A DNA stretch of 46,928 nt from Hofstenia miamia (lineage: Eukaryota; Xenacoelomorpha; Acoela): contig SCFE01000073.1 in assembly GCA_004352715.1 (NCBI GenBank), positions 568,109-615,036 of the forward strand. The letters are read 5' to 3'. Each line of letters opens with the position of its first letter. Positions within the stretch are counted from its first letter, which is position 1. This document shows positions 1 through 11,300 of this stretch, piece after piece. A program made the translations under genes and the position numbers. The notes below the pieces were generated by a model. The model searched no databases, was not told the origin of the DNA, and saw only the letters and a list, made by a program, of their open reading frames with translations.

Positions 1-388
1 ATCCGCATATTACAACTTTAGCTACATAAATAATGGTACACAGACAATAATCATGTAATTTTTGAAAAGAATCTGATTATTTGTTTACTTAAATTTTCAC
101 ACAACTAACTTCTCTTGTATCATTGATCAACATTAGGTATAATATACCCAGATCACTCTTTATTTAAGGGTATCAGGCTGTTAATATAGAGTCAAATTGA
201 AAAAAAGCAATAATTTTTTTCTATGATTGTAGACTCAATTTCTAGCTTTTGTGTGGCTACTTAAAACCTTTAAGGAAACATGGAAATATTTTTAATGACA
301 TTTGTATATCTCATTGTACCAGCAAAATATTGTGTAAATTTAAAAAAATGAAAAAAAATTTTTTTGAATTTTTTTTTCATAGAATATG

Positions 389-484
389 TTACAAAGCGCC
401 CTCGGTGTTACAAAGGGCCCATATATGTGGCAAATTTTACAAAGGGCCCATATAATTTGAAACTGCGATTACAAAGGGCCCATA

Positions 485-486
<2 letters not shown>
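389..486 (+). repeat. Short minisatellite with GGGCCC core
   Basis: Three near-identical copies of TTACAAAGGGCCCATATA lie at about 408-425, 437-454 and 469-486, preceded by a diverged copy at 389-402 (AAAGCGCCC). Spacing is 29 to 32 bases. The last copy runs into a (TA)n tract at about 490-520. Confidence 0.8.

Positions 487-489
<3 letters not shown>

Positions 490-520
<31 letters not shown>
490..520. repeat. (TA)n microsatellite
   Basis: An uninterrupted TA run directly follows the minisatellite. Similar tracts occur at 3143-3176, 3388-3415, 5318-5345, 6144-6160, 14605-14635, 27530-27548, 29080-29089, 31539-31564, 32091-32126, 35399-35427, 35507-35537 and 45581-45606. Confidence 0.95.
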
Positions 521-524
<4 letters not shown>

Positions 525-1042
525 ATTGCATATTTTTTTGCTGACATCAGCATTTTTCAACATGAAATCAATATAATATGCCATTTCTTATAAGATCTCA
601 TAGATAAAAGGAATCAATGCAATTTTTTCCTATTTTTTACATGTGATACAAATTGTACTGCACTATAGCTTTATTCCCTACCTAAATTGTAACAAAAAAT
701 GCAGTGTGGGAAAAAAACTTGCTAAATATAAAGAAAAATTTGAGTGTACAAATATGTTAGTACTGCTCTCTGACAAAGTGTCCATGAATTTTTTGGTCAA
801 AGATATTGAGGCAATTATTTCAAAAATTGAAAAAATCTAAATTTCAGCTAATTTTGGTTTTTTTAAGATATGTGGTTGGTAATGTAATTTTGTACCCCGC
901 CCAATAAAAATTTGACGTGAGATTGTTGATATAGATTTAAAATTCTTAAAGTTCTGGTGTTATGTTGGTAATGTTTTATAGAAGCGAACTTATTGATATT
1001 TGTAGTCTCTCAAAGGTCCATTTTTCATTATGCGCTTATTAT

Positions 1043-1067
1043 TTAGATTTCATTTTTTTAGTTTTCA
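1043..1067 (+). promoter_or_regulatory. Splice acceptor just upstream of the TTC16 start codon (candidate trans-splice site)
   Basis: A T-rich tract ends in AG at 1060-1061, and the first ATG of the TTC16 model follows after only six bases (1068). Such a short leader is typical of messages receiving a spliced leader in tunicates, flatworms and cnidarians. An ordinary cis acceptor joining an unseen 5' non-coding exon is equally compatible. The trans-splicing reading is inference. Confidence 0.45.
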
Positions 1068-3141
1068 ATGTCCCTCTCTGAAATACCTGAAAATGACGAC
1101 ACGAAAGCTGCAACTAAGTCATATTCGGAATTAGTTTTGGAAAAGGCAAATTTAACGTAAGTAGTTTTCATCTGAATTTCAATTTTTTTCAGGTAGCACT
1201 ACAGTTTCAATAACTATTGATTTTCAATGATGTATTTGTCCATCACCATTATAATCATATAATTCTATCAGCCCTTCTTTCAGCATTAACAAAATTTAAT
1301 AGAAAATCTCGTAATTTGTACAAATCATTTTGCTTGATCTATGAGAAAACACTCTTTGCCCTATCTCCTTATTGATCCATCGCATTTGTAGAAAAATCCA
1401 AACTATATCTCTGTTTTGAATACTCCAATGCTTTAAAAACTCGATTTCGAAACCTCGGAAAAGGTAATTTGATTAATAGGGATTCCATTTTGATCACATT
1501 TATTGAAATACCTTGTTGAAAAACTTGACATTATTATCTTAAATTGCAAAGAAATATTCATTTTTTGGTTTCTTCAAAAACATAACAATTTACTTAACTT
1601 TAAAATTTGTGATTTAATTCTAGTGTTTTACAATTCATGTTTCCTAAAGAAAAGCGTGAACATTTTTAAATATAGTAAAGTTCATGAACAGTAATTTATT
1701 GGAAAATCACTAAAATTAGAATTTTTATAAAAGTGTTACTCAGTGGGGACCTATGTCCTACAAAATCAATGTTATTCGATTTTAACTTAAAACTTTTCAA
1801 CAAATACATACATACTACACATCAGGCAAAAATGTACACAACTATATCCGTACCATCTCATGTTTATTAATTTGGAATATATTGTTTGTTTTGCATTACA
1901 CTTAGTGCAAGGAAATACTATTTGAATTTAATTACGAATTATCTTTAGAAGATTTTCCTTTTTTGGTTACATAGTTTTTACTGTTGCCTAATACTTACAG
2001 TTATAGAGCAGATAAATTTACCATTAGGCCTATATGTTGGTTATGTATCAATGCCATTTACACTAACCTGTTGCATTGAACTTGACTAATGACAACTAAT
2101 CAAGTTGTCTGTACATTTATTGCTACAGAATGTTTAAATGCTGTTAGTAAGGTTTTGGGATGAAAATTTTAATTTTGTTTTATTTGGAAATATCAGAGTC
2201 TATGGAAATATTTATATTAGAATATAGTGAATTGAAGTATTTCATTATTCACTGTGTAGATATCATTCTGTAGTGGGTACAAGTACAAGATTAGATGCAA
2301 CGTGTACTTTCTAATCATCCCAACTAACTTTTAAATTTGTATTGCTAATTCTTTTTGTTATTTTGTTCCTACATTATAAATGTTAAATTGGGTTTAGATA
2401 CAAAAGAGGAGTGGATTGTCAAGATGTTGGTGATTATCAACAGGCCATTAAGTTCTTTACGAAGGCATTGATGTTAGATCCTGATAACGTTGAATTATAT
2501 CGCCATCGAGCTGAATGTTTCTTAAGGATAACAGATTTCAAATCTGCAATTTTGAATTGGAGAAAGGTATTGCTAAATATTCCTTTCTACATGGATTTTG
2601 ATATTCTATTGACATAAGGTTTTTAATTTATTACTTACGTAACCCATACCGTTTTTGTTTTTTAAGTTCAAATAACGGTTTGTATTTTAAACTTCTTATA
2701 TCGCACAATCTTCCAAAAGCTTTTGCTAAAATACATACATTGTTTTTAAATCGGGTGACGCCATCTAACGATGACTTCATAATTTATATTATCTAAAGAT
2801 GCAATTTGATATATTAAAACTTTAAGTTTGTAATTTACACAGACTAAGTTGAATATCTATGCAAATCAAACAATGTATTGAATGCTCGTAAATGTTGAAC
2901 AACGTCATCATTATTAAGTTGAATCCACATCTTAAGATGTGTTATTTATTTATTATCACGAAGTTCTCGAATGAAATGTTTTTAAGTAAAAATTAAATTA
3001 ACAATCAAATAGAAAACGCCACAATGTACACCAAACTAAAGCAGACAAAGATAATACCAACATTTACATCATTTAAAACACCGAACATCATTAAAAACAA
3101 AGACCCAGTTCCGAAAAATTTAGTTTCAATTTAGTTTCTTC

Positions 3142-3181
<40 letters not shown>

Positions 3182-3387
3182 AGAAACNNNNNNNNNNNNN
3201 NNNNNNNNNNNNNNNNNNNNNNNNNNNNNNNNNNNNNNNNNNNNNNNNNNNNNNNNNNNNNNNNNNNNNNNNNNNNNNNNNNNNNNNNNNNNNNNNNNNN
3301 NNNNNNNNNNNNNNNNNNNNNNNNNNNNNNNNNNNNNNNNNNNNNNNNNNNNNNNNNNNNNNNNNNNNNNNNNNNNNNNNNNNNNNN

Positions 3388-3419
<32 letters not shown>

Positions 3420-5312
3420 GACATGCTGTATAAATTCATTTTAGTCTATAAGCATTTGTTGAAGCATTTCAACCACTAATGGGTCATCGTCAGAATACAA
3501 TATTGCCACAAATATAACTTTACAATAATACTACACTAAATCTTTAAAATAATTATATATGCAATATGCATACACTAACTAAAACAGATAAGTTCGTTTG
3601 ATATAATTAACTTGCCTGTTGAAAATGTAATTATGAATTTCTTTTCTTAGTATGATTGCGTCTGTTATGTTGGTGTTTTTTGTCCTTATTTTGATGTCAA
3701 AATTATTTTCTTTAAGTTCGTGAGCATGTTGGTAGATTTATGTGTTTAAATGTCCACTAAGATGTTCTTTTATTCTTTTTCCGAAATGCTTGTTTAAATT
3801 ACCATTATATTTTAAATTTTCTCGGTACAAAATTGGAAGGTACCCACTGTTTTAAAAATTTTAAAGCCGTGCTTGAATGGTCGGGAATTACTGTATGTGT
3901 GAGCTAGTGTGTTGATCACAATTAAATACACGATTATTTGACCTAAAATGTCGTATCTACCCTTTTACTCGCAATTGTAAAATGCTTATGAAAGTTAAAT
4001 TTTTAATATTTCCGGAGACGGTTTTAATCCTGCCTGCTTGGTCCCATTTGAAAGCCTGTTTGCAGTATCTATTTTCCGAGTCAGCAACAGGCGGAATCGA
4101 CTTAATCCACAAAATTTAGAAAAATTGGTAAAATATCTTATGCACGACGCTAAGTATATCTGACAATTGCTTGAATTTGCCTTATAACGCATTACAAATC
4201 ACAAAATCAAAGTTAAATAAATGTGTTTTCTTTATCATTGCGTACAGTTTCTCTGGTGTCTATATTCAGATAGTGTATCTCGACATTCAACTAAAATTGA
4301 CATATTGGAATTTGTTTTCTTGAGATGATGAATTTTTAAAACGGGCGGATGGCCCCCACTTTTCCAGAAAAAATTGTATACAAAAAGTTTTTTGAATCAA
4401 AAGAAAAATTTACACAAAATGCATCGTCTGTTTTTAGCATCAAATCGATTGATGACATCTTAAATTACAGTGAACTATTTTTAATTTTGAGGAGAAGAGG
4501 AATTCAGTGCTCACAGCTGGCACCTAAGGGAGGGGGCGGTCGCCCCTCTGCTCCTTTAAACGCGCCACGGGTTCCTAGCGATAACTTAGCAAAGCAGTAA
4601 GGTCCAAGAACCCGTTATGTTTTGAGATAAAGTTTAAAAGGTGGAATGCTTCTAATAACATCATTAAACAACCTGCAAACGTGTATTTTCTCTGTTAAAG
4701 TGTAGTATATTTTAGACAACTACAAGCACAAGAATTAGTGTGAAATTTCTACTTGTAGTATCTGTCGTGTTTTATTTATGGCTATTGTTATTAACTGGTG
4801 TATTGCTAGTATTGGCATGAAATTTAATAGCACTGACAGTGAGACAATAGGGCATCAGTTCTTTTGCTGTCATAAAATTGTTTGTTCAGTAGGCTTTTGT
4901 TGTCCAGGTTTTCCAAATGAGGTATTGCATAAATTGTTAAAACTGCTACATACATGTTGTTCATTTGCATGAGACTATAATGTTTCTTAATACGATTAGA
5001 TTCACTTTGGATATTTAGTCTGGAATGTATAAATTATGTAAAGTGTGCTATCTATCTCTATTCGAATTTATTCAATGATGATAACCTTGGTAATATTGTT
5101 TTGAAAGCAGCTGTTAGAAATATTTTTTTAAGTATTATGGAAAAAGGAAGTAACGATTGTACAAAATTTCCCCATTTTTTCCTGGTTTTCCTATTTTTCT
5201 ATTACTTTTGCAGTATTCACTCGAATTTAGTTATATTTAGTATGGAGGTAGGTTGTATAAAAGCCACCATCATACAAAATTTCAAGGATTTAAGCTTTTA
5301 ATGGGCATTTAG

Positions 5313-5345
<33 letters not shown>

Positions 5346-8300
5346 NNNNNNNNNNNNNNNNNNNNNNNNNNNNNNNNNNNNNNNNNNNNNNNNNNNNNNN
5401 NNNNNNNNNNNNNNNNNNNNNNNNNNNNNNNNNNNNNNNNNNNNNNNNNNNNNNNNNNNNNNNNNNNNNNNNNNNNNNNNNNNNNNNNNNNNNNNNNNNN
5501 NNNNNNNNNNNNNNNNNNNNNNNNNNNNNNNNNNNNNNNNNNNNNNNNNNNNNNNNNNNNNNNNNNNNNNNNNNNNNNNNNNNNNNNNNNNNNNNNNNNN
5601 NNNNNNNNNNNNNNNNNNNNNNNNNNNNNNNNNNNNNNNNNNNNNNNNNNNNNNNNNNNNNNNNNNNNNNNNNNNNNNNNNNNNNNNNNNNNNNNNNNNN
5701 NNNNNNNNNNNNNNNNNNNNNNNNNNNNNNNNNNNNNNNNNNNNNNNNNNNNNNNNNNNNNNNNNNNNNNNNNNNNNNNNNNNNNNNNNNNNNNNNNNNN
5801 NNNNNNNNNNNNNNNNNNNNNNNNNNNNNNNNNNNNNNNNNNNNNNNNNNNNNNNNNNNNNNNNNNNNNNNNNNNNNNNNNNNNNNNNNNNNNNNNNNNN
5901 NNNNNNNNNNNNNNNNNNNNNNNNNNNNNNNNNNNNNNNNNNNNNNNNNNNNNNNNNNNNNNNNNNNNNNNNNNNNNNNNNNNNNNNNNNNNNNNNNNNN
6001 NNNNNNNNNNNNNNNNNNNNNNNNNNNNNNNNNNNNNNNNNNNNNNNNNNNNNNNNNNNNNNNNNNNNNNNNNNNNNNNNNNNNNNNNNNNNNNNNNNNN
6101 NNNNNNNNNNNNNNNNNNNNNNNNNNNNNNNNNNNNNNNNNNNTATATATATATATATATACGGGCATGTGATATTGGAATTACATTTTAAAAAGCACAC
6201 GAGGCTGTTGTCAACAATAAATTTAAACATTTATTAATCTACAGAATTATCAATTTGATTGCTTTGTACTGCCATTCGATTTAATGCACTGTTTGAAATA
6301 TTTGTTGCTAAGTGGATTTGATTGATCCACGATTTGTTGCTAAAGGCTGCTGCAATGTTCAAGCTTTCGATTGCGCGCTCTCGTAAGCTTTTCCCTAACT
6401 CCGCTTCTACATGTTGCAATGTGTTTACTGCGAATTGCGGTTGGTAGTGTGTGCTGGAAGAAGAGGAACGAGTGGGTGGAAGCAGAATTTGATTGTCTTC
6501 ACTGGAAATTCGCGAGAGTACGCTTTTTGGACGAGGCTTTGTGCTTCTCAAAATACCTTTTGATGGATTATTTGCAATGTTTGGAAATGATTCTCCTTCT
6601 GCTAATCGCGTTTTTTGCACTTTTACTGACTGCAGGCGAACGGATCGCTTGTTGCTGCTTGAACCTGCCCACGTCTGAATTGATGTAGGACGAGGGCGCG
6701 AACTCATTGCGGAATTACCATAACCTTCCACTATGATTGGTTGGCCCACTATTTTGGGTTTACTAGTAAGGGCAGTTTGACGTCCATACCAACTTCTAAA
6801 CATGAATAGCTTTTTTCATTTAAATTTATAATTTATTCACCTATATTATTGAAAATATAAACGCAATATGCTTTTAAGCTTTCTAACCGACACCAGTAAT
6901 GGTTGACGTAGGCATTCTGAATGTCTGTCTTGCACTTAATAAAAATGAAAGTGCATGAATTACTAGTATATGTTAAAAGATATATTTTGGTATTTATTAA
7001 CTAATAATTCCAACCTATGTGAAGAGCGTGTTCCTTCGTAGCTGAAATAAATATTATTTTTCGCATCAATTACCCATTTTTTGAGTCTGGAATATACTGG
7101 CAGGGCAATAGCCAAGCTGGTGATTTTGCTCCATTGTTTTGTTAAGAGAAGTGATGCACATGCGCGTTGCTTACTGCGGAGGGCTGCACTAAGTGGGGTT
7201 AATTTATTGCCATCTCTTGATTGACAACATGCCACATCGTTGTTCACAAATAGACGTAAAACGCCGAGCTGACCTCGTGCGGCTGCAATGTGTGTTGGGG
7301 TGGTGTAGTTTTGCGGATGGTGGTCTTCATGCCAAGATATTGCAGGATGTGAGCCAATCTAAATTATGCAATTTATACGATTGTTACGGAAATCTTTCGA
7401 TTCACAGTGAATGTGTAAATATTGATTTTTTGTATCTTTTTTTACGAATATAAATGACGCTCTTTGCTAACATGTTACATTCCAATGTTAATATATTTTT
7501 GCTAATTTCATTGCAGAAACGTGGCAATGCGGAAAATTTACAATCGAGATATTTAATCATAGCTTGAACTATGTAAATATATTAAAAGTGCTACTTTTTG
7601 TGTGAAAAAATTTTAGTTAACTATAGTATATGAAGCAAATAATCTTTTCACTACGTCTCTTTTTTAGGTGTAATGATTAAAATTCGAATAAATTTTGAGT
7701 AAGCTACTGCCCTGTGTGCTTCAATCGCCTTCGATTGCAAAAAACTCATGGTTTCGTAATCCTATCAAATATATTAGTTCGGAATGTAACCTCTGCTAAA
7801 ACGCTTTTATTTTTATTTGAGATAAAAGTAGTAAAGGTTCAACAATTATTTTCTGTATAAAATTCAAAATTTTCCTAAGTTGTTTTTCAGTATTTTAAAT
7901 TCTAGATTCGATTTTCCTATTCTTGGATATCTAGGATTTTGCATCGCCTTGAAGAACAGGTAATATATAGGTAGTTTAGATAAAAATGCACTAGTTTTAA
8001 GTTTGAGGTGAATTCACAGCAACTATTACTAGTAATCCCTTAAGTTTTAAAAAGCGGAGCTTTTATTAAATTATCATACCTGATCACCAGGTCTCACACC
8101 AAGTGAAGATACTAGTCTGTTGGCTGTATCTAAGAGTCCATGATGTGCAGCTACTCCTAAGGCTACCTTGGCTTGAAATGCTGCAATTGCTGGTTCACTT
8201 GACAAATTTTTAATAACAGCATTTGGATCGTCCAACATTGCGGCTCTTAACAAATTGCTCCAGCCATCCCAAATCTCCAATCTAATTGTACTGAAATGAC

Positions 8301-11300
8301 CATAATCGGACAGGCTGTGTTCATCAAACAGAGGTTTGCAATCGGTCGTGGCTAGTCTGAATCCACTCACAGGAATGCCTAAGATCTATAGTTTAAATAT
8401 TATTCGGTTGTTATATAAGAATTATATGTGATCAATATTTTGCGTTTTGTGTACTCGGCATGCCATTTTTAATTTTAAATTTCACAAATTCAAAAAGGGG
8501 TGCTTAGATTACTCACTTTATTATTGTAATTTTATTTATAAACAGTTCGTTACGATCCCATTATTTGGGTAATAATATTTATATATCATTGGGTTGCTTA
8601 TTTCGAGCTTTCTTCACCCTTATGATTGCATTTTAATAGCCGTATTTGGATGGTGCTTAAGTTTAACCCTTATCTACCGGAAATGGCGTCAATTTGACCC
8701 TAGGTGTGTTTCGCAGCAAAATTTAGTATGAAATACATAAGTTATAAACAAATGCTTTTCCACATTTACAATGTATATCATTAAGTATAAAAATATGTAT
8801 CATGTGTACAAATCCCATTAATAAACTGACAGACGAGACCTAATCAATAATGAATGGGGTCATACTGACCCCCTTTGCGTTATTAGTAGATAATTGGAGA
8901 GGCTGCCAGCAACATATCCGCACCAACATCCGCATCTGCGGATTTGATACCGTGGGCCTCATTGCTGCCAATTTTGCAAGAAATGCCTTTCCGAGACGAC
9001 GATGCACACTGTTTGTACGAAACAAAGATAAAAAAGTTGGAACCGCCTGTCCTCAAAACTTCCAACCAACCTGTACTGATCATGGAACAATAATTTGTTA
9101 TCGTCATTGAATTAGAGTTAGTAATTATTTTAGAACAATTACATTATTTATTTAAACACTAATTCTGCTTTTCAATCTATAAATATATTAATTTGGACAA
9201 ATAAGACAGCTTTTTTTTCTGGGGTCACTTTGACCCCATTTTCGGTAGTAATGCTGTGAAAATCATTTCCGCTAGATAAGGGTTAAAATAATATTTATAG
9301 TTTCGTGCAATATTCCATTTTAGTTTGTTGCATTTTTAGAATTATAACTTAAATGAAATATGTAAAAACGGTCATATTTTATCTTCAATGTTAAATCCTT
9401 TTCAGAATGTGATTGCAAATCTATTAACACCTCACCAGTTAATTCCATTATGGTGGTTCTGAGGTCTCTAATGGATTTATGAGCGACTGGCTCATATAGT
9501 GGCATCGAATCCCCACTGAACACTAAGTATAGAATAAGAGTTGGAATCTTAGGTTCATCAGCTTTTGCACGAACCGTGGTATCAGCTTGTATGCCAATAT
9601 CACTTATCAGCCAACTATCTGCCAGTGTTGCCCCGGAAAGTAGGATGCGCAGCTGAGAGTCTTCTGTATGACCTGCTTTCTCAATAGCTTTTCTTATGTC
9701 TCCAACCCTTGTATCTGGTGAAGATGGTATGTATATTGGGAAGCGAGCGCCATCCAAATTTACAAATACCCTCATAAGTTTCGGCATTTTGTAATTTGCT
9801 AAAGCGCAACTATCTTTGTGATGTGCCAAATTTATGACGCCGGCCACTCGACCAAACGTAGCTTAACGAATGAGAGCACCTGCGATTGTCATTCATAAAT
9901 TATAAACAACAATTTTTCCTGCACTATAAAGGCCATATCTTATACGGTGAACTAATCAATAATTGATTTTATGTAATGCCTCTAATTGTGCCGCTGCTTA
10001 TAATCTTACTGTTTCCTTCGCATTTGTCTTTTATCTTTATTTTAAATTAATTATTAACTCGTTTCTTTATAAAATCAAGTGGTTGCTAAGTTATGGTCAT
10101 TTAATCATTTAATGAGGTTTTTCTTGGTCATTTTGAACTGCTATTAATGTGAAAACTGTTTGTTTTTATGTGATGCAAGTTTTCTCAAATTATAAATCAA
10201 CCCGTTTGCTTGCATGTCAACTGGAGCCAACGGCATGCAGGTTTTTCTGACTACTAGTTGACATTAGTTTTATTACAGGCCACCTTTAATATGATGACAA
10301 TGTTCAACTTGGAGTTTTTTGTAGATGTTTAAGAATGCAAAAACCTTTGTGTGGAACTGTTAGGGATAAATCGAGTATTAATTTACGTTTGTTTGCTAAT
10401 ATCTACAAAGCAATGATTAGCATTTATGTGTTGCTGGACAGTTTGAACAACTAGACAGTATATTACTTTTTGCGAGATTTTAGAAATATATACCACCCTA
10501 ATGAATGGTATAAAACTGTTGTACTTTGTGTTGGGAAAGATGTGATGGAGGTTTGCAGGATTTTCTGATGATAGGGACATCTCAGCGGTGATTAATTAGT
10601 GATAAATAACGTGGGAAACCTATTTAGAATATGTCAGATAGTGACAAGTAGACACGTAGATCCATTTTACCATTGTTAGTGTTTAATTTTTTTATATTTT
10701 TTTATGAAATATTTTATTACTTAAACAAAAAATCAACGTTGGAAATCTGAAGGGGTATTCTCCAAGTCTCTTCTTCATTAGGGTTGCCGTTAATATCAAT
10801 TTAAACCAACAGATATTTCTTTTGATAGCAAAGTATCTATATTGTTTGTACAGTTTCGTGTAAACTCTAACTTTGTAATCAAAATGTAATAAGCGCTTAG
10901 CATTTTACATCACCACAAGTTTAGTAGAATTCTCAGTGTGCAAAGCGGAGGCGTATTTTGATTTAAAACAATTTCAACCGCTATTTTTAGCGGACGTTGA
11001 CGTAGTGTTATTTCATACTAAAGGTACAAATGATAAAACTTTGCATCTTCTCGAATACACTTGAACCTATCATATTCATCGAAAACCTTGAGAATCTTAA
11101 TTGTTTCATGAATTACATGTTAGTTGTGATATTTTTGCGATGCTGTTGCGGTTTTAGAGTCAGCGTTGCCGTACATTTGCGATCAGAAAACATTCACGAT
11201 TGTGGTAGATTTATTGTGTAATCGCGCTATTCTCTCACAGCAAATAGATGAATAAGGATTTCCAATGCATTCATTAGACCCTACACAAAAGAGCATAGTG

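Larger units (their letters stand above)
1..1053. other. AT-rich upstream region of TTC16
   Basis: No coding exon or core promoter could be recognised here. It contains a four-copy minisatellite and a (TA)n tract, listed separately. If the AG at 1060-1061 is a spliced-leader acceptor, part of this stretch would be the outron of the TTC16 transcript; otherwise it would hold an upstream non-coding exon that I cannot place. Confidence 0.5.

Noticed and set aside
4349-4600. 83-residue frame in the hAT MITE copy 1, with a similar frame in copy 2 (19701-19940, minus)
   Set aside because: Both frames lie in homologous non-coding MITE sequence, so their likeness follows from the repeat; no transposase or known domain.
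5290-6230. Long open frames across N blocks (also 16793-17407, 29958-31051, 35324-35647, 44064-44435)
   Set aside because: They exist only because unknown bases are read as open; the readable parts are TA repeats or spacer.
6371-6688. Plus-strand open frame over the last ANKRD60 exon
   Set aside because: Antisense shadow of a well-supported exon with matched splice phase.
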